DNA of 36,489 nucleotides from CAZEHO01 sp964511945 (GTDB taxonomy: Bacteria; Actinomycetota; Acidimicrobiia; Spongiisociales; UBA11373): positions 1-36,489 of the forward strand of contig CAZEHO010000032.1 in the NCBI GenBank assembly GCA_964511945.1, written 5' to 3'. This document shows positions 22,565 through 31,044 of this stretch, piece after piece (the stretch's first letter is position 1; every line of letters begins with the position of its first letter). The notes beneath the pieces are model-generated. The model was not told the origin of the DNA and searched no databases. It saw only the letters and a program-made list of their open reading frames with translations. Made by a program: the position numbers and the translations under genes.

Positions 22565-25500
22565 CTACGTGCAAGCTCCGCCGATGGTCACCTGATCGAG
22601 CATTCCGACGCTCACCGAGAAGAACGAGTACGTGATGCCTGCGTCGCATGCTTCGAGCAGTCCGGCGCCGTAGTCGTCGTTGTACTGGAAAACCACCCCC
22701 GGGATCGGCGGCTGCATGGGGTGGATGTTGGCTCCGCCGAGACCATTGACGATGTAGGGGATGGCGGTCCCATCCCCATCGATGTCGAAGGACAGGCGTT
22801 CGTAGATCTGCGAGCTCCCGGACAGGATGAGGTCGGCTCCCCAGGCCTCGAAGTCCCACTGCATCCACTCCGATGACCCGCGGAATCCTCCCGATGAGTA
22901 GGGCGGGAAGTGGAAATACACAACCTGCCAGGGCGACGTCGATGCCGCGAGCTGCTCCTCCAGCCACACCTTCTGGGGCGTGATGTTGAAGTGGGAGTCG
23001 ATTGAGAAGAAATGGATCGGTCCCCACACGAAGTCGTAGTAGCGCTCCGTCCCGGACGACGATGTGAACCCATCGCCGGGCAAGGTGAAGAACTCGTAGT
23101 AGGCGGCTTCGCCGCCGGCTTCCCGATAGTCGTGCTTTCCGATCGATGGGAAGAACCGGTTTGCCGGCGACCCGGGGCCGAACTCGCCGCTGTAGCTCCC
23201 GATGTACTGCGCGTAGAACTGCCCGATGATCCAGTCGTATGTGATATCCAGGTTGACGTTGTCGCCGGTGGTGATGATGAACTCGGGGTTCCAGGAATCG
23301 ACCATGGCAGCGACCACTGCCTCCCCAGCGTATGGGTCCCCGTAGTCGCTGATGTGGGCGAATCGGATGGTGTTACCAGGGTCGGCCGGTGGGGGAATGG
23401 TGATCGTGACGGTTGCCGGGTTCGAAGAGCCGGTGGGTCCGGTGGTTCGGTAGGTGAAGGTGTCGGTGATGGTGGCGGTCCCGTTGTGTTGGTAGGTGAA
23501 TGCCCCGTCGGCGTTGAGGGTGAGGGTTCCGTGGGCGGTGCTTGTGAGGACTTCGGCGCTCAGTGGGGCGGTCCCGGTGTCGTTGCCGAGCACCCCGGGT
23601 GCCGGGACCGTGAGGAGGGCACCATGGTCGGTCTGATACGAATCCGGGTTGGCGATCGGGGGCTCCGGTGGGGGAATGGTGATCGTGACGGTTGCCGGGT
23701 TCGAAGAGCCGGTGGGTCCGGTGGTTCGGTAGGTGAAGGTGTCGGTGATGGTGGCGGTCCCGTTGTGTTGGTAGGTGAATGCCCCGTCGGCGTTGAGGGT
23801 GAGGGTTCCGTGGGCGGTGCTTGTGAGGACTTCGGCGCTCAGTGGGGCGGTCCCGGTGTCGTTGCCGAGCACCCCGGGTGCCGGGACCGTGAGGAGGGCA
23901 CCATGGTCGGTCTGATACGAATCCGGGTTGGCGATCGGGGGCGGGTCGGGCACGACCCCGCATCCGTCGCCGAGGGTGAACGTGTCGACGAGGCCGTCGG
24001 GCACCGAGTGGAACCGGAACACGATGCCGGTCTGGCAGGCATCGGCAACGAGCGCTCCGTGGCCGCCGTTGTAACGAAGCACGCTGCCGGCGACCGGTGC
24101 TGCGAACGGATCGATCTCGGCTCCACCGAGGCCGGTGATGACGTAGGGGATCGGGCCCGAACCGTCATCGTGGCTCAGTCGCTCATAGATGTGGTCGTGG
24201 CCCGACAGCACGATGTCGGCCCCCCACTCGGCGAACGGCCATTGCACCCAATCCGACGAGCCATGGTCGGTACCAGACGAGTACGGCGGGAAGTGGACGA
24301 GCACGAACTGCCACGGTGAGGGAGAGAGGGCCAATTGCTGCTGCAGCCACGCCTGCTGCACCTCAGTGTCGACGTATCCGTCGATGCTGAAGACGTGGAC
24401 CGGTCCGAGGACGACGTCGTAGTACCGCTCGGTTCCCGACGACGAGGTGAATCCCCGGCCGGGGAGCGTGAAGAAGTCGAGGTATGCCTGGACACCTCCC
24501 GGCTCGGTGTAATCGTGATTGCCGAGCGTCGGGAAGAACCGGTTGGTCGCAGCCCCCGGTCCGTGGACGCCCTGGTAGCTACCGATGTAGCCGGCATAAC
24601 GCGAACCGACCAGATCGTCGTAGGAACCGGGCACCTGCACGTTGTCGCCGGTCGTGAGGATGTAGTCGACCACCAGGCCGTCGATCAGTGTGGCAACCGC
24701 ATCGGGGTCGGTGCCGGCGGTCCCGAAGTCGCCGAGCACGGCGAAGCTGGCTTCGTCGGGGGCCGGCTCCGGGTCGGCGACGGCCTCGACGGCGGTTGAT
24801 GTGGCTAACTCTCCATCGGAGGCGGTCAGCTCGAAGACGTATGTACCGGCCACCGGCAGGTCTGCAGTGGTGTCGACTGCGGCGGGATCCGCAATGGGGG
24901 CGGTTGCGGGTCCACCGGTCTGGGTCCACTGGACCGTGAGGGCTCCGGGCGGATCCGGGAGTCCGTCGTCGCCGATCGTCCCATCGAGCACGATGGAACC
25001 CGGGGCGGTGGTTCCAGTGGCCGTCGCCGCCACGGTGGGAGGCAGGTTCACCGGGGGGAGGGGATCCGTGGTGTACTCGACGTGCAGCCACGGTGCGGTC
25101 GATGGGCTGCCGTCATAGCTGTCGGCGGTACGGACTCCGGATCCTGTAATCACGACGGCGATGTCGTTACCCGGCGCCCATCCGGGCCGTGCGGTCACCT
25201 CGGTGATGACGGCCGAAAGGTCGGGTGTCCGCTGGTCGGGGCCGTCGTCTCCGACGCTGGTCCAGGGAGGCGGGGACCAGGCGGTGGTCGCATTCGTCAG
25301 TGCCAGTGTCGATACACCGTGGCTCCCCGAAAAGGCCGCTGCATCGTCGGCGGCAACCGCCCTCAGCTCCAGGGCGGTCGGCTCGGAGTCCGGTTCATCC
25401 GCGGTGAACTGGATCCATGCTGCGGTGATGGCCGCTCCTTGCGGGATCGGCAGGTCCCGGAAGCGGAGACCGACCGTTTGAGACGAGTTCCCGAGCGTGA

Positions 25501-26539
25501 GTTCCAAGTCGGACGAGTTTGTGTACAGCCACCCGTTCGCCTGCTCCTCGACATCGTCCCCCGACCGGAGCACCGCAATGTCGACAACACCCGATCCTCC
25601 TGGAGCGGGGAGGGCGACGGCCGTGCGTTCAGCGTTGACGGTGATGGCACCGTCGGATGCGGTCAGGCGGAAGGTGTAGGTGCCGGCCTCGGTGGCAGTG
25701 GCGGTGGTGGTGACCGCCGAGGGATCGGCGATTGTTGCCGGTGGACCGGAGAGTTGGGTCCAGGCCATCGTGATGCTCGCCGGGGGGTCGGGAAGTCCGT
25801 CGTCGGTGACGGAGCCGACCAGATCGAACGAACCGGGCGCGGTGATGTCGGCGATGCTCGCGGTGACCGTCGGCGGCAGGTTGATCGGGGGAGGCGGGCC
25901 GTCGGTGGTGAACTCGATGTGCAGCAGGGGAGCGGTGGCCGGGTCACCATCGAAGCTGTCGGCTGTCCTTTGTCCGGCTCCGGTTATGACCAGGGCCAAC
26001 GCGCTCTCGGCGGTCCAGTCCGGCAAGGCAACGAGGCTCTGCACGAGAGAGGTCAGGTCGGGAGTCCGTTGGTCCGGTCCGGCAGCGCCGATGTTCGGCC
26101 ACGGCGGCGGTGTCCAGGGAATGACCACATCGAGGGTGGATCGGGTGCTGACTCCGCCGGAGCCGGAGAACGGGGCGGCGTCCGATGCATCGACCGCGCG
26201 GATCTGCAGCGCGGTCGGCGTGGCGTCGGTCTCGTCGGCGGTGAACTGGATCCATGCCGCGGTGATCGCTGCCCCCTGGGGGATCCCGAGATTGGTGAAA
26301 CGGAGTCCGATGACCTGGGGCTCGCTGTCGTCCTCGACGAATTCGAGGTCGGATGAGTCTCGATACAGCCAGCCGTTGCCGAGTTCCTCGACGTCGTCGT
26401 CGGTGGCGGCGATCCGGATTTCGATGGTGGTCGTGTCCGCCGCCAGGAGAGCTCCCATCGGAGCCGAGGCGGCGATGAGGACGAGCACGAGCAGCAGAAT
26501 CCTGTGACGGCCGCGACGGCGGGCCGGGTGGATGCTCAC
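22565..26539 (-). CDS. Giant secreted protein with two metallophosphoesterase domains, the second degenerate
   Basis: A protein of 1324 residues with a signal peptide (basic RRRGRHR, then ILLLVLVLIAASAP). Approximate order: beta module (40-215), PKD/Ig-like (220-310), second beta module (313-493), second PKD-like (498-590), metallophosphoesterase 1 (600-865), two identical 93-residue cadherin/VCBS-like repeats (866-1051), metallophosphoesterase 2 (1052-1324). Domain 1 keeps VLGDFG, TTGDN, GNHD, VHFPPY and SGHDHIYER. Domain 2 keeps ISDYG, TTGDN and FHFPPY, but has GKHD for GNHD and GSSQ for GHDH, so it is probably inactive. I prefer the GTG at 26539 (GAGGGAGAG upstream); an ATG at 26581 without Shine-Dalgarno is the alternative. 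Likely an extracellular phosphatase or phosphodiesterase. Confidence 0.88.
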   Translation of the reverse strand: MSIHPARRRGRHRILLLVLVLIAASAPMGALLAADTTTIEIRIAATDDDVEELGNGWLYRDSSDLEFVEDDSEPQVIGLRFTNLGIPQGAAITAAWIQFTADETDATPTALQIRAVDASDAAPFSGSGGVSTRSTLDVVIPWTPPPWPNIGAAGPDQRTPDLTSLVQSLVALPDWTAESALALVITGAGQRTADSFDGDPATAPLLHIEFTTDGPPPPINLPPTVTASIADITAPGSFDLVGSVTDDGLPDPPASITMAWTQLSGPPATIADPSAVTTTATATEAGTYTFRLTASDGAITVNAERTAVALPAPGGSGVVDIAVLRSGDDVEEQANGWLYTNSSDLELTLGNSSQTVGLRFRDLPIPQGAAITAAWIQFTADEPDSEPTALELRAVAADDAAAFSGSHGVSTLALTNATTAWSPPPWTSVGDDGPDQRTPDLSAVITEVTARPGWAPGNDIAVVITGSGVRTADSYDGSPSTAPWLHVEYTTDPLPPVNLPPTVAATATGTTAPGSIVLDGTIGDDGLPDPPGALTVQWTQTGGPATAPIADPAAVDTTADLPVAGTYVFELTASDGELATSTAVEAVADPEPAPDEASFAVLGDFGTAGTDPDAVATLIDGLVVDYILTTGDNVQVPGSYDDLVGSRYAGYIGSYQGVHGPGAATNRFFPTLGNHDYTEPGGVQAYLDFFTLPGRGFTSSSGTERYYDVVLGPVHVFSIDGYVDTEVQQAWLQQQLALSPSPWQFVLVHFPPYSSGTDHGSSDWVQWPFAEWGADIVLSGHDHIYERLSHDDGSGPIPYVITGLGGAEIDPFAAPVAGSVLRYNGGHGALVADACQTGIVFRFHSVPDGLVDTFTLGDGCGVVPDPPPIANPDSYQTDHGALLTVPAPGVLGNDTGTAPLSAEVLTSTAHGTLTLNADGAFTYQHNGTATITDTFTYRTTGPTGSSNPATVTITIPPPEPPIANPDSYQTDHGALLTVPAPGVLGNDTGTAPLSAEVLTSTAHGTLTLNADGAFTYQHNGTATITDTFTYRTTGPTGSSNPATVTITIPPPADPGNTIRFAHISDYGDPYAGEAVVAAMVDSWNPEFIITTGDNVNLDITYDWIIGQFYAQYIGSYSGEFGPGSPANRFFPSIGKHDYREAGGEAAYYEFFTLPGDGFTSSSGTERYYDFVWGPIHFFSIDSHFNITPQKVWLEEQLAASTSPWQVVYFHFPPYSSGGFRGSSEWMQWDFEAWGADLILSGSSQIYERLSFDIDGDGTAIPYIVNGLGGANIHPMQPPIPGVVFQYNDDYGAGLLEACDAGITYSFFSVSVGMLDQVTIGGACT
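23386..23942. repeat. Perfect tandem direct repeat, 278 bp x 2 (period 279)
   Basis: Positions 23386-23663 and 23665-23942 are identical as read base by base, with a one-base spacer giving a 279-bp (93-codon) period that preserves the frame. Each unit encodes one cadherin/VCBS-like beta domain (IANPDSYQTDHGALLTV ...) in the giant phosphoesterase. Complete identity including silent positions indicates very recent duplication, gene conversion or an assembly artefact. Confidence 0.95.
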
Positions 26540-26592
26540 GGCGTGCTCTCCCTCGCTCAGCACCACGGATTGTGGTTCCATCACGACGGATT

Positions 26593-26640
26593 GTCAACTG
26601 ACAGTGGTCAACATCACTACGCAGAGTGGTTGATTCTGCG
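26593..26640. promoter_or_regulatory. Candidate regulatory repeats in divergent promoter region
   Basis: GTCAAC occurs at 26593-26598 and 26607-26612 (8-base gap), which reads GTTGAC-N8-GTTGAC on the minus strand and could be a -35/operator for the phosphoesterase gene. A short inverted pair, CGCAGA (26620-26625) and TCTGCG (26635-26640), follows. Both lie between the divergent starts at 26539 and 26727. Confidence 0.3.
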
Positions 26641-26691
26641 ACCTTCCCAGACTTCGGAAACCGACCTCACCGGGCGGCGGGGCGGCCGTTG

Positions 26692-26697
26692 TAGCCT
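26692..26697 (+). promoter_or_regulatory. Putative -10 box (TAGCCT) for the DUF885 gene
   Basis: TAGCCT, preceded by TTG (extended -10-like), lies 29 bases before the GTG at 26727, leaving room for the GGAGG Shine-Dalgarno. Confidence 0.4.
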
Positions 26698-26726
26698 TCT
26701 CGGATCCAACGCCCCGGAGGCCGCTC

Positions 26727-28388
26727 GTGAATGAGGATCTTGCCCGACTCGCCGAGGAGTACTGGGAGTACGAACTCGAGGTATCGCCCACCCAGGCCCT
26801 GATGCAGGGCGATCACCGCTACGGCGATCGGATGGAGCGGGTGACCCGCGAGGACGAAGATCGCCACATCGCCAAGCTGCGCGACTTCGCCCGGAGGGCG
26901 GCCGAGTTCGACCCTGCAGACCTGGAGCCGCAAGATGCGGTGACCAGGGAGGTCATGATCCACCTGGCAACAGCGGCCGCCGACGACGACGAGAGCCGGG
27001 CGTCGGAGTTCGCGGTGAATCCCACCATGGGGTTCCAGGCTCTGCTGCCGGTGGCGTTCGCCCAACTGCCGATCGTCGAGCCGGAGCATGCCGATCAGAT
27101 GGTCGCCAAGATGACCGATCTCGGCCGGCTGTTCGACGAGGGCAACGGGAGGCTCCGCGAGGGAATCGCCTCCGGCCGGGTTCCGATTCGGCGGCATGCC
27201 GAGGCGGTCGCCGAGCAGTTCGAGCAGTTCATCAAGGCCCCGGTCGACGGGCACCCGCTGCTCACGATGCGGCCACCGCCCGCTTTCGACGAGGCGCAGA
27301 CCGCTGCGTGGAGGGCCGAACTGGCGGCGGCGCTCGAGACTTCCGTGATTCCGGCCATGCGGCGCGCCCGAGATGTGCTGGCCGACGAGCTGGCGCCCGT
27401 CTCCCGCACCGACGATCAGCCGGGACTCTGCTTCCTGGAAGGTGGCGGAGAGGCCTACGCCCGCACCATTCGCCGGTACGTGACCCTCGACATGGATCCA
27501 GAGGAGATCCATCGCATCGGCCTGGAACAGATCGAGCGGCTCGCCGACGAGTACCGCGAATTGGGCGGAAAGGTACTGGGGACCGCCGATCTGTCCGAGA
27601 TCTTCAACGCGCTGCGGGAGGACCCGGCACTCCACTTCTCCGACGGGCCCGCCATCATCGCCGCGGCCGAGGCCGCCCTGGCCAAGGCGAAGGCCGCCAT
27701 GTTCGAGTGGTTCGGGCGTTTCCCGCAGTCGGATTGTGTGGTGTCGGAGACCGCAACCGGCCCAATCGCCTTCTACTTCCGGCCGGCGGAGGACGGTTCA
27801 CGCCCCGGCATGTTCTTCGTGAATACCTCGGTGCCGGAGAACTGGGGCACGTTCCAGATCCAGTCGATGGCGTTCCACGAGGGCATCCCCGGGCATCATC
27901 TCCAGCTGGCCATCTCGCAGGAACTCGAGGATGTACCGGCATTCCGCCGCCACGCGTTCATCTCGGCGTACGGCGAAGGCTGGGGCCTCTACACCGAGCG
28001 CCTGGCGGATGAGATGGGCCTGTACGACGGCCCACTAGATCGGCTCGGGATGTTGTGGGGAGACTCGATGCGGGCATGCCGGTTGGTGGTCGATACCGGA
28101 CTTCATGCATTGGGCTGGAGCCGCCAGCAGGCGATCGACTACGTCGCCGCCAACTCACCCATGGTGCTCGGTCAGATCGAATCCGAGGTCGACCGCTACA
28201 TCGGGGTGCCGGGGCAGGCGCTGTCGTACATGATCGGCCGCATCGAGATCCAGAACCTTCGGGCCGAGGTGGAAAGGAAGCTTGGAGAGCGCTTCGACAT
28301 CGCCGGATTTCACGACGTGGTGCTCGGCTCGGGCGTGATCCCTCTGGAGACGCTCGGCCGGCTCGTCAGGGAGTGGGCAGACCGCTAG
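26727..28388 (+). CDS. DUF885 family protein (peptidase-like)
   Basis: The 553-residue protein is a full-length DUF885 member, a family related to HExxH-type metallopeptidases. The motif HEGIPGHH (His384-Glu385 ... His390-His391) is the candidate metal site, followed by YGEGWGLYTERLADEMG with its conserved Glu. No signal peptide is seen, so it is probably cytoplasmic. Start is GTG with GGAGG 6 bases upstream. Its TAG stop lies in the CTAG that forms the left boundary of the inverted-repeat element. DUF885 members are usually annotated hypothetical or dipeptidase-like; substrate unknown. Confidence 0.92.
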   Translation: MNEDLARLAEEYWEYELEVSPTQALMQGDHRYGDRMERVTREDEDRHIAKLRDFARRAAEFDPADLEPQDAVTREVMIHLATAAADDDESRASEFAVNPTMGFQALLPVAFAQLPIVEPEHADQMVAKMTDLGRLFDEGNGRLREGIASGRVPIRRHAEAVAEQFEQFIKAPVDGHPLLTMRPPPAFDEAQTAAWRAELAAALETSVIPAMRRARDVLADELAPVSRTDDQPGLCFLEGGGEAYARTIRRYVTLDMDPEEIHRIGLEQIERLADEYRELGGKVLGTADLSEIFNALREDPALHFSDGPAIIAAAEAALAKAKAAMFEWFGRFPQSDCVVSETATGPIAFYFRPAEDGSRPGMFFVNTSVPENWGTFQIQSMAFHEGIPGHHLQLAISQELEDVPAFRRHAFISAYGEGWGLYTERLADEMGLYDGPLDRLGMLWGDSMRACRLVVDTGLHALGWSRQQAIDYVAANSPMVLGQIESEVDRYIGVPGQALSYMIGRIEIQNLRAEVERKLGERFDIAGFHDVVLGSGVIPLETLGRLVREWADR

Positions 28389-28556
28389 TGCCGTGTCTCA
28401 TAACGTTGGCGAGGTTTCAGGGCGAGCTCAGGGCGTCGCCCGGCAAGGACGCAGTCCCGCAGGCGCACTCGGATGCGTGCGTCAAGGGCGAGGACACAGC
28501 CGGAGGCGTCCTGAGCCGCATCTGAACCCGCCAAACGTTTTGTGACGTGGCACTAG
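28385..28556. repeat. Complete 172-bp intergenic inverted-repeat (MITE-like) element
   Basis: The element runs from CTAGTGCC to GGCACTAG. Its imperfect terminal inverted repeats extend about 35 bases: GTGTCTCATAACGTTGGCGAG on the left pairs with most of the complement of CGCCAAACGTTTTGTGACG on the right. The core holds AAGGACGCAG and a matching GCGTCCT, plus an inner hairpin around GCGCACTCGGATGCGTGC. It fills the gap between the convergent DUF885 and asnS genes. The CTAG on each side could be a 4-base target duplication. Two other copies occur in the window. No ORF with recognisable transposase is inside. Confidence 0.8.
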
Positions 28557-28559
28557 GTC

Positions 28560-29954
28560 CTAGAACTCCGCGTTGTTCGGCGTCCTGGGGAACGGGATGA
28601 CGTCGCGGATGTTCTGCATGCCGGTGCTGAACTGCACGACCCGCTCGAAGCCGAGCCCGAAGCCCGCATGGGGCGCGCTCCCGAAGCGGCGCAGGTCCAG
28701 GTACCACCAGTAGATCTCCGGGTCCAGGCCCTTCGCCTCGATGTTCTCGGCCAGGACGTCGAGCCGCTCCTCGCGCTGGCTGCCGCCGACGATCTCTCCG
28801 ACTCCTGGGAGCAGCACGTCCATCGCGGCGACCGTCTTGCCGTCGTCGTTGCGCCGCATGTAGAAGGCCTTGATGTCAAACGGGTAATCGGTGACCACCA
28901 CCGGCTTGCCCACAGCGGTCTCGGTGAGGTAGCGCTCGTGCTCGGATTGCAGGTCTGCCCCCCAATGGACCGGATATTCGAATTCAGCGTTGGCGCCTTC
29001 GAGGGTCTCAACCGCTTCGGTGTAGGTCATGCGTTCGAAATCGGTGTCGGCGATGGCGGTGAGACGGTCGATGAGGCCCTCCTCAACCCACTTATTGAAG
29101 AACGCCAGGTCGTCCTCGCAGTGATCGAGCACGTAGCGGAAGAGGTAGCGCACGTAGTCCTCGGCGAGTTGGGCGTTGTCGCTGAGATCGGCGAAGGCGA
29201 CTTCAGGCTCGATCATCCAGAACTCGGCCAGGTGGCGGCGGGTATTCGAGTTCTCTGCGCGGAAGGTCGGTCCGAAGGTGTACACCCGATCGAGGGCGAG
29301 GGCATACGTCTCGGCTTCGAGTTGGCCGCTCACCGTGAGGAATGTGGGGCGGCCGAAGAAATCGGCGGCGTAGTCGACAGCGCCGTCCGGGGTGCGCGGC
29401 GGCCCTGCCGGGTCGAGCGTGGTGACACGGAACATCTCACCGGCGCCCTCGGCATCTGACGAGGTGATCATCGGGGCATGGAGGTAGAGGAAGTCCCGGT
29501 CCTGGTAGAAGCGGTGGGTGGCATAGGCGAGAGCATTGCGTACCCGGGCAATCGCTCCAAAGGTGTTGGTGCGGGGGCGCAGATGGGCGATCTCGCGGAG
29601 GCGCTCAAACGAGACTCGCTTCTTCTGCAGCGGGTACGACTCGGGGTCTGCCAGACCGTAGACGTCGACCTCGGTGGCCTTGAGCTCCACCCGCTGGCCC
29701 TTGCCGGGTGACTCGACGAGCTCACCGGTGATGCGCACCGCGGCACCGATGGACAGTGACTTCACATCGGTCTCGTAGTTGGGGAGGGCCCCGTCGGCGA
29801 TGATCTGGAGACCGCCGAAGCTGGAGCCGTCGTTGAGTTCAATGAACGAGAATCCTCCCTTGGAATCGCGGCGGGTACGGACCCATCCTGCGACGGTCAC
29901 GGAGGCCCCGAAGTCCTCACGTTCGAGCACGTGCTTGATCAATTGGCGCGTCAT
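28560..29954 (-). CDS. asnS: Asparaginyl-tRNA synthetase
   Basis: The 464-residue protein is a class II aminoacyl-tRNA synthetase of the AsnRS type. It has an N-terminal OB-fold anticodon-binding domain (VTVAGWVRTRRDSKGGFSF, then ELNDGSSFGGLQII), motif 2 around FRAENSNTRRHLAEFWMIEPE, and motif 3 in GFGLGFERVVQFSTGMQNIRD. AsnRS rather than AspRS is supported by its length and by the lack of the AspRS insertion domain. It charges tRNA-Asn with asparagine. I start at the ATG at 29954 (MTRQLIKHV); upstream codons lie in the divergent region. A TATCGT -10-like box sits on the minus strand at 29986-29981. Confidence 0.95.
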   Translation of the reverse strand: MTRQLIKHVLEREDFGASVTVAGWVRTRRDSKGGFSFIELNDGSSFGGLQIIADGALPNYETDVKSLSIGAAVRITGELVESPGKGQRVELKATEVDVYGLADPESYPLQKKRVSFERLREIAHLRPRTNTFGAIARVRNALAYATHRFYQDRDFLYLHAPMITSSDAEGAGEMFRVTTLDPAGPPRTPDGAVDYAADFFGRPTFLTVSGQLEAETYALALDRVYTFGPTFRAENSNTRRHLAEFWMIEPEVAFADLSDNAQLAEDYVRYLFRYVLDHCEDDLAFFNKWVEEGLIDRLTAIADTDFERMTYTEAVETLEGANAEFEYPVHWGADLQSEHERYLTETAVGKPVVVTDYPFDIKAFYMRRNDDGKTVAAMDVLLPGVGEIVGGSQREERLDVLAENIEAKGLDPEIYWWYLDLRRFGSAPHAGFGLGFERVVQFSTGMQNIRDVIPFPRTPNNAEF

Positions 29955-30081
29955 GTGATGCCTTGCTTGCGGTCGGCCCAACGATAGGCGGCGGCGGCGC
30001 CGGTCCCTGAAGGTGGGGCCTTTGCCCTGGTAGATAGTGGAGTACCTCCGAGATGATGAAGCCGTTCGTGATGGGAGGGAC

Positions 30082-31041
30082 ATGACGGGTCAGCCGCCAC
30101 CGCCACCGCCGCCGCCTGAGGACGGATCGGCGGTGCCGTCCTCCGATCCAGGAATCGAGGTTCCGGTTCCTGAGGCGCCGTCTGGTGTGGAGCCTGGTGG
30201 TGGGTTGAGCCAGACGAGTCTGCCGAGCCGGGAGATCGAGGTGCCGGTTCCTGAAGCGCCGCCGGGCGTGGAGCCTGGTGGTGGGTTGAGCTATGCGAGT
30301 TCGGGCTTGGAGGTGCCGGTTCCCGATGTGCCACCGGGCACCAAGCCGGGCGGGCGTCTGCGCCGCGTCGCTCTCAATCCCAAGCCTCCGGGGCGTCTGC
30401 CATTCCTAGCAGGGCTTCCGACTGGGCTCCAGATTCTGGTGAGCGTCCTGATCCTCGGTGGTGCCGTGATCCTCGCCCTCTACTTCCTTGGTGAATTCGA
30501 TCCGGATCCGCCGGCACCGCCTGCTGCCGGCGCCTGGGATGCATGTGGCAAGGGCGACCTCGTTTCGGCGATCACTGTGTCGACGGACACCGGGGTCGCA
30601 AGGATCATCGAGGAGGACGGACCCCTCGGCAGATCGCCGTGGCTCGAGTATCCCGAGTTGTCGTGGGATCTGGGCTACGACGACCTCTACGAGTACGGCC
30701 CAAGGGGATCCGCACTGGAGGCTCGGTTGACCGGACCGCCTGGAACGGCTGTCTGCTTCCGGATCGAGGGTGAACCCGGACATCGCCGCGCAGAGCTCGT
30801 TGATACCGCCGAGGTGGCAAACACGTCGATGCAGTGGGTGCTGATCCTTGCGGATGCCGCCGATGCCGTCCTCAACCGGCTCTGGACCGAGTACCCAAAT
30901 GCCGAGTTCCAGGCATTGGTGCCCGAAGATGGGCAGATCTTCGCGCGATGGCGCGGAGGTGGCAACGGCACGTCGGCCACCTACTCGCTGGTTCGTCTCG
31001 AGATCCTGGTCGAGTGGGAGCGAACCCTCGAAGCCGGCTGA
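30082..31041 (+). CDS. Pro-rich single-pass membrane protein with repeated N-terminal units
   Basis: A 319-residue protein. The N-terminal 100 or so residues are Pro/Gly-rich and hold three related units of the form EVPVPEAP-x-GVEPGGGLS, encoded by three imperfect DNA repeats (30154-30210, 30235-30291, 30307-30360). A membrane helix follows (LQILVSVLILGGAVILALYF), then an extracytoplasmic domain of about 180 residues with DACGKGDLVSAITV and an RWRGGGNGTSATYSL stretch. The N-terminus should therefore be cytoplasmic. ATG at 30082 has GGGAGGG close upstream. It converges with lutC, 3 bases apart. No family or function recognised. Confidence 0.75.
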   Translation: MTGQPPPPPPPPEDGSAVPSSDPGIEVPVPEAPSGVEPGGGLSQTSLPSREIEVPVPEAPPGVEPGGGLSYASSGLEVPVPDVPPGTKPGGRLRRVALNPKPPGRLPFLAGLPTGLQILVSVLILGGAVILALYFLGEFDPDPPAPPAAGAWDACGKGDLVSAITVSTDTGVARIIEEDGPLGRSPWLEYPELSWDLGYDDLYEYGPRGSALEARLTGPPGTAVCFRIEGEPGHRRAELVDTAEVANTSMQWVLILADAADAVLNRLWTEYPNAEFQALVPEDGQIFARWRGGGNGTSATYSLVRLEILVEWERTLEAG

Positions 31042-31044
31042 GAC

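Noticed and set aside
23386..23942. Tandem repeat as a CRISPR array
   Set aside because: There are only two long units with a single base between them, inside a protein-coding frame, and no short repeat-spacer pattern.
25082..26356. 424-codon plus-strand frame opposite the giant phosphoesterase gene
   Set aside because: Shadow of the real minus-strand gene; composition is dominated by Gly/Arg/Val and repeats mirror the domain duplication on the other strand.
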